In this document: positions 24,690-31,171 of the stretch, piece after piece
How positions within the stretch are numbered: the stretch's first letter is position 1
How the letters are laid out: every line of letters starts with the position of its first letter
Origin: a virus
Strand: one strand, 5' to 3'
IMG/VR virus record: IMGVR_UViG_3300012204_000011
Span: 1 to 53,112 of that record
Length of the DNA stretch: 53,112 nucleotides
Notes under the pieces: model-generated
The model's database searches: none
Told to the model about the DNA's origin: nothing
Seen by the model: only the letters and a program-made list of their open reading frames with translations
Made by a program: the position numbers and the translations under genes

Positions 24690-25074
24690 GGCTGGCCTCC
24701 TCCGCCGCAGCGAAGTTCTCGCCGGTGATGAAGGCGTGGCAGGCGTCTCCACACGTCGGCGCGTCGGCGCGCTGCGGGGCGGTCTCGCACACGATGCAGG
24801 CGCCCCACGCCTCCTCGTCGAACGCGGCCGCGATCGAGCAGTAACCCTTCCCGTCGGTGCCGATGACGACTGCAGCGTCGTGGCAGCAGGGGCAGGGCTC
24901 GAGGCCGTCGCCGTGGCAGCGCTCGCAGTCGCGCAGCGCGTAGTCGGGAGACTCCTGCGCCGAGGAGCGGGCGGCGAGCTGGACCTCGACGACCTTCTCG
25001 CCGTCGCACGCCGCGCAGAGCAGCTCGCCCCTCGTGTTCCGCGGCCAGGCCTTCGTCGATATGCGTTCCTGCAT
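24679..25074 (-). CDS. DnaJ-type zinc-ribbon protein, first gene of the leftward operon
   Basis: A 131-residue protein with four Cys pairs: LCAACDGEKVV, CERCHGDG, CPCCHDA and CIVCETA, plus CGDACHAF. The CxxCxGxG-like spacing (CERCHGDG) resembles the DnaJ zinc domain. It is the first gene after the leftward promoter, with about 35 bases of leader and a GGGGGC ribosome site. GTG at 25077 is an alternative start. Such early small zinc proteins could take over host functions, but nothing specific is shown. Confidence 0.65.
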   Translation of the reverse strand: MQERISTKAWPRNTRGELLCAACDGEKVVEVQLAARSSAQESPDYALRDCERCHGDGLEPCPCCHDAAVVIGTDGKGYCSIAAAFDEEAWGACIVCETAPQRADAPTCGDACHAFITGENFAAAEEASHAS

Positions 25075-25108
25075 CACCGTATGCCCCCGTGTGCTCCCCG
25101 TGGCGTAG

Positions 25109-25146
25109 TGTTGGTGTATCTACCAGCATCACCGGGAGGGTGTCAA
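25109..25146 (-). promoter_or_regulatory. leftward early promoter with repressor operator
   Basis: On the minus strand there is a perfect -35 box TTGACA (25146-25141), an 18-base spacer, and a -10-like TAGATA (25122-25117), giving a start near 25,110 and a leader of about 35 bases to the first ATG. A 20-bp inverted repeat TGTTGGTGTATCTACCAGCA (25109-25128) covers the -10. A half-site ACACCAACA (25146-25154) abuts the -35, next to the small palindrome GGTGTCAACACC. The same repeat occurs in front of the repressor gene, so both are very likely bound by the repressor. Confidence 0.75.
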
Positions 25147-25158
25147 CACCAACATCGC

Positions 25159-25191
25159 AGAAAAAGAAAACCGCCCAACAAGCGGGCGGTT
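25159..25191 (-). terminator. intrinsic terminator
   Basis: On the minus strand AACCGCCC (25191-25184) pairs with GGGCGGTT (25176-25169) around a 7-base loop, then a T-rich run (TTCTTTTTCT) follows. This is a classic rho-independent terminator for the small gene at 25216-25458. It insulates that gene from the leftward promoter just downstream. Confidence 0.9.
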
Positions 25192-25215
25192 CGGTAGGTC
25201 GTCAGAGGAGGGGAG

Positions 25216-25458
25216 CTAGGTGGCGAGGCGCGGACGCCCGCGACGGAGCGGGCGCAGCTCGGCCTGGAGAATCTCGAGCGCGTCGAACAGGTAGTCGACG
25301 CCCATCGCCGGGTCGTTCCCGGACAAGGCCATCCCGGCGAGCCGGGCGGTGTGGCGGAGTTGCTTCGCGAGTCGGGAGAGCTGCCTCAGATCCGGTTCGG
25401 GGGCCGAGTCGCCACGGTGGCGCTCATCCGTCCCCCTACGGATGGTGTTGGGTCGCAT
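25216..25458 (-). CDS. small basic hypothetical protein
   Basis: An 80-residue protein with an Arg-rich start (MRPNTIRRGTDERHRG) and a helical body (LRQLSRLAKQLRHTARLAGMAL, written in part) containing GNDPAMGVDYLFDALEILQAEL. It has its own terminator and about 130 bases of upstream non-coding DNA, so it is probably transcribed alone. Between the repressor side and the early promoter, it could be a regulator. No clear -35/-10 is visible in the upstream gap, only a TGCTACCGT extended -10-like run at about 25,472-25,480. Confidence 0.55.
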   Translation of the reverse strand: MRPNTIRRGTDERHRGDSAPEPDLRQLSRLAKQLRHTARLAGMALSGNDPAMGVDYLFDALEILQAELRPLRRGRPRLAT

Positions 25459-25589
25459 GGAACCCGAACGGTAGCATGCGCCGCGCCGCCGGGGCCCGTC
25501 GCTTGGGCGCGGTACAACGGCGCGGGAACACTCGGCGTGCGGCTCAAGTGTCCCGTGAATACTGGACGAAACGCCCTAGACCCAGGGGG

Positions 25590-25940
25590 TCAGTCCTTGG
25601 ACCCGCGGAGGGCCCGAAGGATCCCTTCTGCCGCATCCCCGTCCTTCCATCTCACGAGCGGCCAGCCCAGCGGGGCGCCCTCGGGGCGGCCCTTGATCTT
25701 GCCGGCCGCCATCGCGATGCGGCCGAGGTGCTCGTAGTCGAAGCGCGCGCCGGCGCGCTCGTTCATGCGATGCCGGAACTCGGATGTCGCGTCCCGCGGC
25801 GTCATCTCCGGGAACGCAGCCTCGGCCAACCGCTGCTGCGTGCCGCGCGGCGCGGCGTCGATGAACGCCTGGATCTCGGCGGTCAGCCCCTCGTAGGAGT
25901 ACCGCTCCTCGGCTTCCGTCGGCCGCTTCGGGGGAGACAT
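25590..25940 (-). CDS. putative phage regulator, HTH-like
   Basis: A 116-residue basic protein. After GLTAEIQAFIDAAPRG the segment TQQRLAEAAFPEMTPRDATSEF reads like a helix-turn-helix, followed by EHLGRIAMAAGKIKGRP. It is encoded divergently from the repressor gene, whose operator lies just upstream, so by position it resembles a Cro/CII-type gene. The start is uncertain: ATGs at 25952 and 25988 are in frame, and none has a strong ribosome site. The 25940 start has been chosen as the most conservative. Confidence 0.5.
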   Translation of the reverse strand: MSPPKRPTEAEERYSYEGLTAEIQAFIDAAPRGTQQRLAEAAFPEMTPRDATSEFRHRMNERAGARFDYEHLGRIAMAAGKIKGRPEGAPLGWPLVRWKDGDAAEGILRALRGSKD

Positions 25941-25992
25941 CCCGGAAATCATACGACGGCTCGCGGGTTTCCGTGTTGGTATCGGCATGGTG

Positions 25993-26029
25993 TAGACGCC
26001 AGTCTTGCGTGCTGGTATACACACCAACA
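25993..26029 (+). promoter_or_regulatory. repressor promoter and operator, likely leaderless mRNA
   Basis: TAGACG (25993-25998) serves as -35 and TATACA (26016-26021) as -10, with a 17-base spacer. The predicted start falls at about 26,028-26,030, i.e. at the ATG itself, and no ribosome binding site is present, so the repressor mRNA looks leaderless. The 20-bp operator TGCTGGTATACACACCAACA (26010-26029) ends at the base before the ATG and matches the leftward operator (read on the other strand) at 17 of 20 positions. A further half-site TGTTGGTAT lies at 25974-25982. Confidence 0.7.
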
Positions 26030-26308
26030 ATGAACGTCGAACGCCTGGGCCGCCGAATCCGCGAGTTGCGCATCGAGCGCAAGCTCTCGGCGACCGCAGT
26101 AGCCAAGCGCGCCCTCCTCGACCGCTCCGACTACTGGCGGATCGAGAACGGGCGCGGCCCGAAGTCGATCGGCATCGACCGGCTCGAGCGGATCGCGAAG
26201 GCGCTCGGCGTCCCGCTCTCCGCGCTCCTCGAGGTCAGCAAGGGACGCCGGGTGGCGCCAGGTCGTCGCGCTGCTCATACGGTCCGTACGGTCCCTCACG
26301 CCGGGTAA
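26030..26308 (+). CDS. XRE-family phage repressor
   Basis: A 92-residue helix-turn-helix protein: RIRELRIERKLSATAVAKRAL, then DRSDYWRIENGRGPKSIGID with the recognition region and LERIAKALGVPLSALLEV. The first gene of the rightward direction, it lies under its own operator and opposite the divergent candidate regulator. Given the shared operators it is the likely lysogeny repressor (CI-like in role), although it lacks a C-terminal dimerisation/protease domain, so prophage induction may not follow the RecA pathway. Confidence 0.8.
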   Translation: MNVERLGRRIRELRIERKLSATAVAKRALLDRSDYWRIENGRGPKSIGIDRLERIAKALGVPLSALLEVSKGRRVAPGRRAAHTVRTVPHAG

Positions 26309-26405
26309 CAAGGCCAGATCCCATGCGTATCCGTGACAGGCGGGCAGAGCACCGAACCGGGGAGAACGCTGAGCACGCGACAGGGAACGGGAAGGGGGCG
26401 GGTCG

Positions 26406-26495
26406 ATGGCGGCAAGGACGATAGAGGCGGCGGGCATCATCCTCGGGTTCGGCTTCGTCGTGTGGGCTGCGTGCCGCTTCGCGGGGATGCTCTGA
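26406..26495 (+). CDS. 29-residue membrane peptide
   Basis: A tiny frame MAARTIEAAGIILGFGF... with a hydrophobic helix (about residues 9-25) ending in CRFAGML. Its TGA overlaps the next ATG (TGATG). The compositional bias and coupling suggest a real gene, possibly a small membrane protein such as a holin-like or regulatory peptide. The evidence is modest because of its size. Confidence 0.4.
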   Translation: MAARTIEAAGIILGFGFVVWAACRFAGML

Positions 26496-26629
26496 TGCTG
26501 CCCGCCTACGCCGTAGTGACGTTCGAGCCCGCCGAGTCCGTGGCGCCGCTCGAGGAGCGGATCCCTGGGCACGTGAACTGCCGGTGTACCGTGACGCTGG
26601 TCACCGCGACGCGGGCGGTGCGCGCGTGA
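26495..26629 (+). CDS. 44-residue hypothetical peptide
   Basis: MLPAYAVVTFEPAES... ending with the motif PGHVNCRCTVTLV. That segment resembles the Cys-containing end (P-x-C-R-C-T) of phage head morphogenesis proteins of the MuF type, but the rest of such a domain is absent. The gene is coupled on both sides (ATG on the previous TGA; its own TGA within the next GTG). Function unknown. Confidence 0.4.
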   Translation: MLPAYAVVTFEPAESVAPLEERIPGHVNCRCTVTLVTATRAVRA

Positions 26630-27102
26630 ACGCGTGCCCTGCTCCGGCCCCCGGGCGTACACGCCTCCGCGGCGAAGCTCCGCTCTCCGGAGCCGGTCCG
26701 CAAGCCGCTGCGCGGGGTCGCCCCCTCTCGGCGCGCCTGAGCAGGTTCGTGACGCCCGTGCAGGCCATGCTCGGGATCGCGGGGATCGTGGTCGCGCTCA
26801 CGGTCGCCGAACGCGCAGCGCCAGCGCGGCCGCCGCTCCCCAACGCGCTTCCGGCGCTCGAGCACCTCCGGAAGCAGGTGGCACGGCTCGACCCGTTCGC
26901 CTACGCGGTGCCCGCCGGCCTCGGGTGCCGGGCCGCGTGCGAGCTCGGCGCCAAGCGGATCCGGTTCCACGCGGGCGAGGCGCTCTGCGACTGCCGGCTG
27001 CTCACGGCGATAGGCGTCCACCGGATGCCGAGGGCCGCACGGTTCGAGACCGTGGTCGGGCCGACCGGCCCGGTGATCGCTGACGCGGGAGGCGCGCCGT
27101 GA
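26626..27102 (+). CDS. hypothetical membrane protein
   Basis: A 158-residue protein starting GTG at 26626 (GTGA overlap). The N-terminal 45 residues are Pro/Arg/Ala-rich. A transmembrane helix (TPVQAMLGIAGIVVALTVAE) follows, then a basic soluble part with CRAACELGAKRI and CDCRLLTAIG. The Cys pairs might bind metal or form disulphides. Could be a host-takeover or lysis-related protein; no family recognised. Confidence 0.5.
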   Translation: MNACPAPAPGRTRLRGEAPLSGAGPQAAARGRPLSARLSRFVTPVQAMLGIAGIVVALTVAERAAPARPPLPNALPALEHLRKQVARLDPFAYAVPAGLGCRAACELGAKRIRFHAGEALCDCRLLTAIGVHRMPRAARFETVVGPTGPVIADAGGAP

Positions 27103-27503
27103 TCGAGATTCCGCTCACGAAGGGCAAGGTGGCCCTGATCGACGACGAGGACGCGCACCTCGCGCGATTCAAGTGGTGGGCGGCCCGGACCCACTTCGGC
27201 GAGTTCGCCAAGCTGAACTTCCCCGAGGACGCTGGCGCCCCGCCGACGCGCGCGACCCTCCGCTTTCCAGGGGCGAAGCTGTCGTTCGCCCAGGTCGCGG
27301 AAATCCAGGGACGCCGCGCCTCCGGGGAGCGCGCCGCCGCGTTGGCGATGGAGTACGGCGTCGCCAAGAGCACGGTCAACCGGCTCGTGTGCGGATGCAG
27401 TTGGGCGGGCGCGCCCGGCGGCGGGTTCCCGATCGTCAGGCCCGGTGCGGCGGCCGAGGACGCCGCCGTTGCCGGGCTCGCTCTCTCAGGAGGGCAGCGC
27501 TGA
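27099..27503 (+). CDS. degenerate HNH-family protein (internal deletion) with HTH
   Basis: A 134-residue protein starting GTG at 27099. Its first 34 residues (IEIPLTKGKVALIDDEDAH...) match the N-terminus of the AP2-HNH endonuclease at 10298. The HNH active site and most of the AP2 domain are missing, and the remaining HFGEFAKLNFPEDAG matches the end of an AP2 domain (HGEFARRNF in the complete gene). After that comes a helix-turn-helix (KLSFAQVAEIQGRRASGERAA...GVAKSTVNRLV). It is best read as an internally deleted endonuclease kept as a DNA-binding protein, or a decaying relic. Confidence 0.65.
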   Translation: MIEIPLTKGKVALIDDEDAHLARFKWWAARTHFGEFAKLNFPEDAGAPPTRATLRFPGAKLSFAQVAEIQGRRASGERAAALAMEYGVAKSTVNRLVCGCSWAGAPGGGFPIVRPGAAAEDAAVAGLALSGGQR

Positions 27504-27892
27504 TGGCCTGCGCCGAGCCCTGCCCTGAAGGCTGCGATGCCGCCTGCGAGGTCCACGCGGCGTGGAAGCCGGATCCGCAGCGGCAGCACCCGGGGGTCGA
27601 CCGGGAGCCGCGGGCGGAGTCGATGCGGTTCCTGCCGGACAGGAAGGGCGGCGGGCGCGTGCAGGTCGCACCGCTCTCGTCTTGGGCGCGGCTCGGCCCC
27701 TGGAGCACGGTCGCGCGGAAGCGGCCACTTCTCGCGGCAGCCCTGCTCCTCGCCTTCGGCCTCGCGAGCTGCGCCTCGGAGCGACCGGCGTTTCACCTCC
27801 GCCCGCGGATCGCGCGGTGCGTCGCCGAGGGCCGGATGCTCACGCGCACCGGGGACCAGATCGAGTGCCCGGGCCCACGGAGGTCGCGATGA
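27503..27892 (+). CDS. hypothetical membrane/lipoprotein-like protein
   Basis: A 129-residue protein. The N-terminal 65 residues are Cys- and Arg-rich (MACAEPCPEGCDAACEVHA). A hydrophobic segment at about 72-92 ends in the lipobox-like LASCASE. A lipobox this far in would need an internal start (Met near residue 41) to be a real signal peptide. It may be the outer-membrane part of a spanin-like pair, or a simple membrane anchor. Codon use is normal. Confidence 0.4.
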   Translation: MACAEPCPEGCDAACEVHAAWKPDPQRQHPGVDREPRAESMRFLPDRKGGGRVQVAPLSSWARLGPWSTVARKRPLLAAALLLAFGLASCASERPAFHLRPRIARCVAEGRMLTRTGDQIECPGPRRSR

Positions 27893-28125
27893 CGCCGGAC
27901 AGCCCCCGCGTGCTGGTGGTCGAGGACGACGCGCCGCAGCCTGGGGCCGCGCTCGCCGCGGAGAGCCACACGGTTCCGCGCCACACGTACGGCCCGGGTG
28001 GAACGACGCGATCTCGCGGCAGCACGGTCACGGATGGCGACGCGCGCCGGCGCGAGCGCGAGCGCCGCGCGAAGGGGAAGGCGGCCCGGCGCGCACGAAA
28101 GACGCAGCGCAGGAGGGGGCGGTAA
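27889..28125 (+). CDS. small basic hypothetical protein
   Basis: A 78-residue protein with an acidic start (MTPDSPRVLVVEDDAPQPG) and an extremely basic tail (ARRRERERRAKGKAARRARK, then more Arg/Lys), typical of nucleic-acid-binding disordered tails. The ATG at 27889 overlaps the previous stop; the TAA overlaps the next ATG. Function unknown. Confidence 0.5.
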   Translation: MTPDSPRVLVVEDDAPQPGAALAAESHTVPRHTYGPGGTTRSRGSTVTDGDARRRERERRAKGKAARRARKTQRRRGR

Positions 28126-28391
28126 TGCCCGCCATCACCATCACGCTCGACCTCGGCACGGATCCCTGGACGGACGTGCGGCGCGAGCAGCTCGTCCACG
28201 TGACCGAGCCGTTTCGCGTCGGCGGTCTCCCCGGAGGGATGGCGAGCGGGAAGACGAGCGTCGCGTTCGACATCCCGCTCCCCGATGGCCGCCACGTGCT
28301 CGCCGAGACGAGCCTCGAACTGTTTCTCGCCGCTGCGGACGCGCTCCGCGCCCGGTACGGCGACAACGCACCACGCGGGAGAGACGCATGA
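28125..28391 (+). CDS. hypothetical protein
   Basis: An 88-residue beta-rich protein (ITITLDLGTDPWTDVRREQL...FRVGGLPGGMASGKTSVAF...) with a C-terminal helix. GGMASGKTS looks like a Walker A on quick reading, but the context is strand-rich and the protein too small for an ATPase, so it is not called one. Overlaps the next gene by four bases. Confidence 0.55.
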   Translation: MPAITITLDLGTDPWTDVRREQLVHVTEPFRVGGLPGGMASGKTSVAFDIPLPDGRHVLAETSLELFLAAADALRARYGDNAPRGRDA

Positions 28392-28906
28392 GCACCTTCG
28401 AGGACAAGAGCAAGCGCGCGACGACGGACGGGCAGCCGCCGCGCCCCGGGTTCGAGGATGCGTCCGCGCCGGCGCCGACCGACGCGACCGGCCAGCATGG
28501 CGCGTACTGGATCCTCTCCGGGGAGGAGCGCGCGAAGGGCTTCGTGCGCCCGGTGCGCCGCCAGTACGTGCACGTCGGGCCGCCGGGCCCGAAGCATCCG
28601 CTCGTCGATCTCACCCCCGAGCAGCACGAGCGCTACGCGCAGATCGGGTACGTGAAGTTCGAGGCGTACCCGAAGACGGACGAGAGCGCGGTCACGGGTC
28701 GGTACTGGACCCAGGCCCAGCTCGACGCCGCGGGCAAGGGCTGCGGCTCGGTCACGACGATGGGGCTCGCCATCGCGGAGACGTACGCCAGACAACCCGT
28801 AGGGTTCTACGACAGCACCTTCTGCTGCCGCTGCGGCAAGCACCTGCCGGTCGGCGCCGCCGGCGAGTTCGTCTGGGACGGCACGGACGAGAGGGTGGGG
28901 ACGTAA
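28388..28906 (+). CDS. hypothetical protein with C-terminal Cys pair
   Basis: A 172-residue protein. The first 35 residues are disordered. The middle contains YWILSGEERAKGFVRPVRRQ and HPLVDLTPEQHERYAQIGY, and the C-terminus has STFCCRCGKHLPVGAAGEF. This segment, with CCRCGKH, recurs in phage proteins of unknown role. It is followed by a stretch of paired hairpins rather than a gene. Confidence 0.6.
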   Translation: MSTFEDKSKRATTDGQPPRPGFEDASAPAPTDATGQHGAYWILSGEERAKGFVRPVRRQYVHVGPPGPKHPLVDLTPEQHERYAQIGYVKFEAYPKTDESAVTGRYWTQAQLDAAGKGCGSVTTMGLAIAETYARQPVGFYDSTFCCRCGKHLPVGAAGEFVWDGTDERVGT

Positions 28907-28913
28907 ACCGCTT

Positions 28914-28950
28914 CCGCCCCTTTGGGCGGGAACTGCCGGCGAGCGCCGGC
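28914..28950. other. two consecutive hairpins between genes
   Basis: CCGCCC (28914-28919) pairs with GGGCGG (28924-28929) around CTTT. GCCGGC (28935-28940) pairs with GCCGGC (28945-28950) around GAGC. Neither is followed by a T-run on either strand, so they are not standard terminators. They lie between a stop and a gene with a strong ribosome site (GAGGAGGAAG) and may affect mRNA stability or slow translation. Confidence 0.45.
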
Positions 28951-28969
28951 GAACACGAGGAGGAAGCAC

Positions 28970-29164
28970 ATGGGAGAGCGGATCAAATTGGGCGCCAGGG
29001 TGAAGGACAAGGTCAGCGGTTTCACGGGCATCGTGACGGCGCGCTGCGAGTACCTAAGCGAGGCACCGCGAGTCCTCGTCGAGGCGCAGGCCACGGAGAG
29101 CGGGGCCCGCGCCGCCGAGAGTTGGTACCCCGAGACCCGCGTCGAGATCGCGGAGGCGCTGTAG
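28970..29164 (+). CDS. small SH3-like hypothetical protein
   Basis: A 64-residue protein MGERIKLGARVKDKVSGFTG... of beta-strand character (GIVTARCEYLSEAPRVLVEAQ), preceded by an excellent ribosome site (GAGGAGG, 8 bases before ATG), which sets the start. It resembles a KOW/SH3-like small fold. Its longer upstream frame would run over the hairpins and is rejected. Function unknown. Confidence 0.65.
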   Translation: MGERIKLGARVKDKVSGFTGIVTARCEYLSEAPRVLVEAQATESGARAAESWYPETRVEIAEAL

Positions 29165-29167
29165 CCG

Positions 29168-29404
29168 ATGCCGACCCTGGGCCCCGACAGCGTGAGCAGC
29201 ACCGCGCCCGTCGGGGCCCAGGGTCGGCGTGAGCCTCGCGTGTACGACGCCGATCGCGCCGAGGTCTTCATCACGATGCGCTGCCCGCGCTGCCGGAAGT
29301 CGAAACCGCTCAGGGACTTCGGCCTCCGCCGGATGGCGGACGGACGGATCCGGAATCAGCCGCAATGCGTGAAGTGCCGCGCGAAGGGAGTCGCCACGCC
29401 GTGA
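29168..29404 (+). CDS. small zinc-ribbon protein
   Basis: A 78-residue protein with MRCPRCRKSKPLRDFGL and PQCVKCRAKG, i.e. two CxxC pairs separated by about 22 residues, a treble-clef or HNH-related zinc site. The N-terminus is unstructured. The TGA overlaps the next GTG. It may be an HNH relic or a genuine zinc protein. Confidence 0.6.
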   Translation: MPTLGPDSVSSTAPVGAQGRREPRVYDADRAEVFITMRCPRCRKSKPLRDFGLRRMADGRIRNQPQCVKCRAKGVATP

Positions 29405-29829
29405 GCCAGGCGCTCCTCGACTTCACGCCGCAGCAGCGGCATCCCCGGCGACCGGAGCGGGTGGACCTGCGCGTGAAGCTCGCGCTGCGGTTCCTCCTCT
29501 CGTCGCGGCACCGCGGCATGGAGAACGCCGCCACCTGGGAGGAGATGCTCGAGCAACTCAACGCCGATGGCCGAGCGGCCGGGGAGGGCGGCCTCTACGT
29601 CGCTCGCGTCCGGCGCCTTCAGGAGGCGGCCGAGGAACTTCTCGCGGAAGAGAACCCCATTGCCTCGCTCTCCTCGAGGGGCGTGTTCTGGGCGCTCCGT
29701 CCGGAGGAACTCGAGGCGTCGTTCTGGGAGCGGGACAAGCGCGCGCGGAAGTCGATGCTCGGGCGCGGCCGGGCGCGGCGCGTCTGGAAGCGGATGCTCG
29801 GCCAGATCGACCTCGGGGAGAACGCGTGA
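29401..29829 (+). CDS. hypothetical protein
   Basis: A 142-residue protein starting GTG at 29401. It is basic and helical: VDLRVKLALRFLLSSRHRG, EMLEQLNADGRAAGEGGLYV, then LRPEELEASFWERDKRARKSM. The FxxRDKRAR segment resembles a DNA-binding region. Function unknown. Confidence 0.6.
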   Translation: MSQALLDFTPQQRHPRRPERVDLRVKLALRFLLSSRHRGMENAATWEEMLEQLNADGRAAGEGGLYVARVRRLQEAAEELLAEENPIASLSSRGVFWALRPEELEASFWERDKRARKSMLGRGRARRVWKRMLGQIDLGENA

Positions 29830-30017
29830 CGCGTCTCGAGCCGATGCTCATCCGCGTCCCGCCGGACCTCGCCGCGGCGCTCCGCGATCTCGCGCGCGAG
29901 ACGCGGATTCACCAGGCCGACCTCCAGCGCGAGGCCATCGCGGACCTGCTCCGGAAGCACGGCCGCCACCCCGAGTTGGTCGACGTCGCCGAGGGCGACA
30001 CGAGAGGTGCAGCTTGA
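29826..30017 (+). CDS. ribbon-helix-helix protein
   Basis: A 63-residue protein with the CopG-like ribbon-helix-helix pattern: strand MLIRVPPDLAAAL, then helices LRDLARETRIHQADLQREAI and DLLRKHGRHPEL. Starts at GTG 29826. It could be a repressor of a nearby gene or a DNA-binding subunit; no operator is apparent. Its stop overlaps the next TTG. Confidence 0.7.
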   Translation: MTRLEPMLIRVPPDLAAALRDLARETRIHQADLQREAIADLLRKHGRHPELVDVAEGDTRGAA

Positions 30018-30340
30018 ACCACGCGGTCGGCGAGGCGAGCTACTCGGCGGGCTGGGGGTACGCGCACGAGCGCCTGCGCGCGCAGGACGAGGAGACCGGC
30101 CGGCGGCTCGACGACGCCATTGCGCGCGAGAACCGGGCCGTCGTCCAGGGACAGGTGGGGCTGCGCCGGCCCTCGGCGGACATCGCCGAGATCCTCAAGA
30201 TGCGCGCGCGGGGCGAGTCCCTCGCCGCGATCGGCCACCGGTTCGGCATCACCCGGGAGGCGGTCCGCCAGGTCGTCCTCCGGCACGGGACGGCGATCCA
30301 CCACGGCGTCGATCGCCGTCGGAAGCGGAGGCAGAACTGA
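30014..30340 (+). CDS. HTH protein, sigma-region-4-like
   Basis: A 108-residue protein beginning at TTG 30014 (TTGA overlap). After an acidic helix (RLRAQDEETGRRLDDAIAREN) there is a helix-turn-helix (ADIAEILKMRARGESLAAIGHRFGITREAVRQVV, quoted in parts) typical of sigma-70 region 4 or resolvase-type HTH. The C-terminus is basic (RRRKRRQN). It could be a transcription regulator for the middle or late genes. Confidence 0.65.
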   Translation: MNHAVGEASYSAGWGYAHERLRAQDEETGRRLDDAIARENRAVVQGQVGLRRPSADIAEILKMRARGESLAAIGHRFGITREAVRQVVLRHGTAIHHGVDRRRKRRQN

Positions 30341-30591
30341 TGGTCCTCGGCGAAGCAGCCTCCGTCGCATGCGACTTCGCGCGCGTGCACGTCGGCGCGG
30401 CGGAGATCGCGATGCGCGAGGCCCGGAGGGCACGCACGCCGATCGCGCAGGCGAAGGCGTGGGAGCGGGTCGCGCTGCAGCTCCGGAAGGCGGGGCGCGA
30501 GCTGGCGAAGGGCGAGCTCGCCGCGATCGAGCGCGCGCGCACGGCGGTGCTTGAGGGCGTCGCGCCGGCGAAGGCGAGGGCGCGCGGGTGA
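30340..30591 (+). CDS. hypothetical protein
   Basis: An 83-residue helical protein (VACDFARVHVGAAEIAMREA...). It is alanine/arginine-rich with no known motif. It shares its ATG base with the previous stop and its TGA overlaps the GTG of the displaced methyltransferase start (GTGA). Function unknown. Confidence 0.55.
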   Translation: MVLGEAASVACDFARVHVGAAEIAMREARRARTPIAQAKAWERVALQLRKAGRELAKGELAAIERARTAVLEGVAPAKARARG

Positions 30592-30653
30592 GCTGGCGCA
30601 TCCTCCAAGGCGACTGCCGCGAGGTCCTCCGGACGCTGCCGGCGGAGTCGGTG
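30588..30653 (+). pseudogene. displaced 5' end of the methyltransferase gene
   Basis: GTG plus 21 codons encode MSWRILQGDCREVLRTLPAE and SV, the N-terminus of the DNA methyltransferase that is found intact 518 bases further on. The next base, 30654, is the first base of the complement of the LAGLIDADG gene's TAG stop, so the insertion junction is exact. The frame stays open for 195 codons across the antisense of the endonuclease gene and ends at a TGA that overlaps the ATG of the recoded methyltransferase start (ATGA), so it may couple translation rather than make a useful protein. Confidence 0.8.
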
Positions 30654-31142
30654 CTACGCGGCGAGGCCGACGCGGTTCAGTTCGTGTGCGCGGGCACAAA
30701 GCCGCTCCATCTCGGCCGAGAGTTCGGCGGAGCGCGGTGCGCTTCCAGCGTGGCCGCGGCCGGGCGCGACGCGGGCCTTCTTGCTGCGCTCCTTCGCTTC
30801 CCGGAGCGCGAGGCAGTTCTCGGCCTGGGCGCGCTTGATCCGCAGGTAGGGGAGGAGCGCACGGAGGCACGCTGCGGCGCGCATGTCGGTGACCTCCCAG
30901 CCGAGCAGCGGGCGCCCGCGCTTGGCGTGCGGGTCGGCGACGAAGCGGTACCCGCCGAACAGCTGATGAAGGAGATCGACGGCCTGTGGCTCGACCTGCT
31001 TCACGCAGACACGCTCGCTGAATGTCGGCTGGGAGCAATCCCCGACGCGGCGCTGTTTGTACGTGCTTCGCTTCACGCCAATCGTCCCGTCCGAGTCGAT
31101 GACGCCGGCGCAGTACGCGCGTTCTTCGGGGCTCATGGTCAT
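30654..31142 (-). CDS. LAGLIDADG homing endonuclease inserted in a methyltransferase gene
   Basis: A 162-residue protein with a single LAGLIDADG motif (RAYCAGVIDSDGTIGV; catalytic Asp in IDSDG), followed by a typical core (VEPQAVDLLHQLFGGYRF...) and WEVTDMRAAACLRALLPYL, then a basic helical tail. One motif means it should act as a dimer. It is on the opposite strand to the invaded gene, starting at ATG 31142 (31136 is alternative) and ending exactly at the insertion junction. Homing enzymes cut the empty allele and are copied in by repair. What is unusual is that it is not in an intron or intein; the disrupted gene is restored by a second, recoded 5' end. Confidence 0.9.
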   Translation of the reverse strand: MTMSPEERAYCAGVIDSDGTIGVKRSTYKQRRVGDCSQPTFSERVCVKQVEPQAVDLLHQLFGGYRFVADPHAKRGRPLLGWEVTDMRAAACLRALLPYLRIKRAQAENCLALREAKERSKKARVAPGRGHAGSAPRSAELSAEMERLCARAHELNRVGLAA

Positions 31143-31171
31143 GCAGCAGTCTACGTGGAGGGTCCGACACG

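Noticed and set aside
27503-27892. Rz1-type spanin based on the LASC lipobox
   Set aside because: The lipobox is about 90 residues in, and no inner spanin or lysin is next to it, so only a membrane-like call is made.
28125-28391. Walker A (GGMASGKTS) as an ATPase
   Set aside because: The 88-residue protein is too short, and the motif sits in a strand-rich context without Walker B.
28914-28950. Hairpins as an intrinsic terminator
   Set aside because: No T-run follows either stem on either strand.
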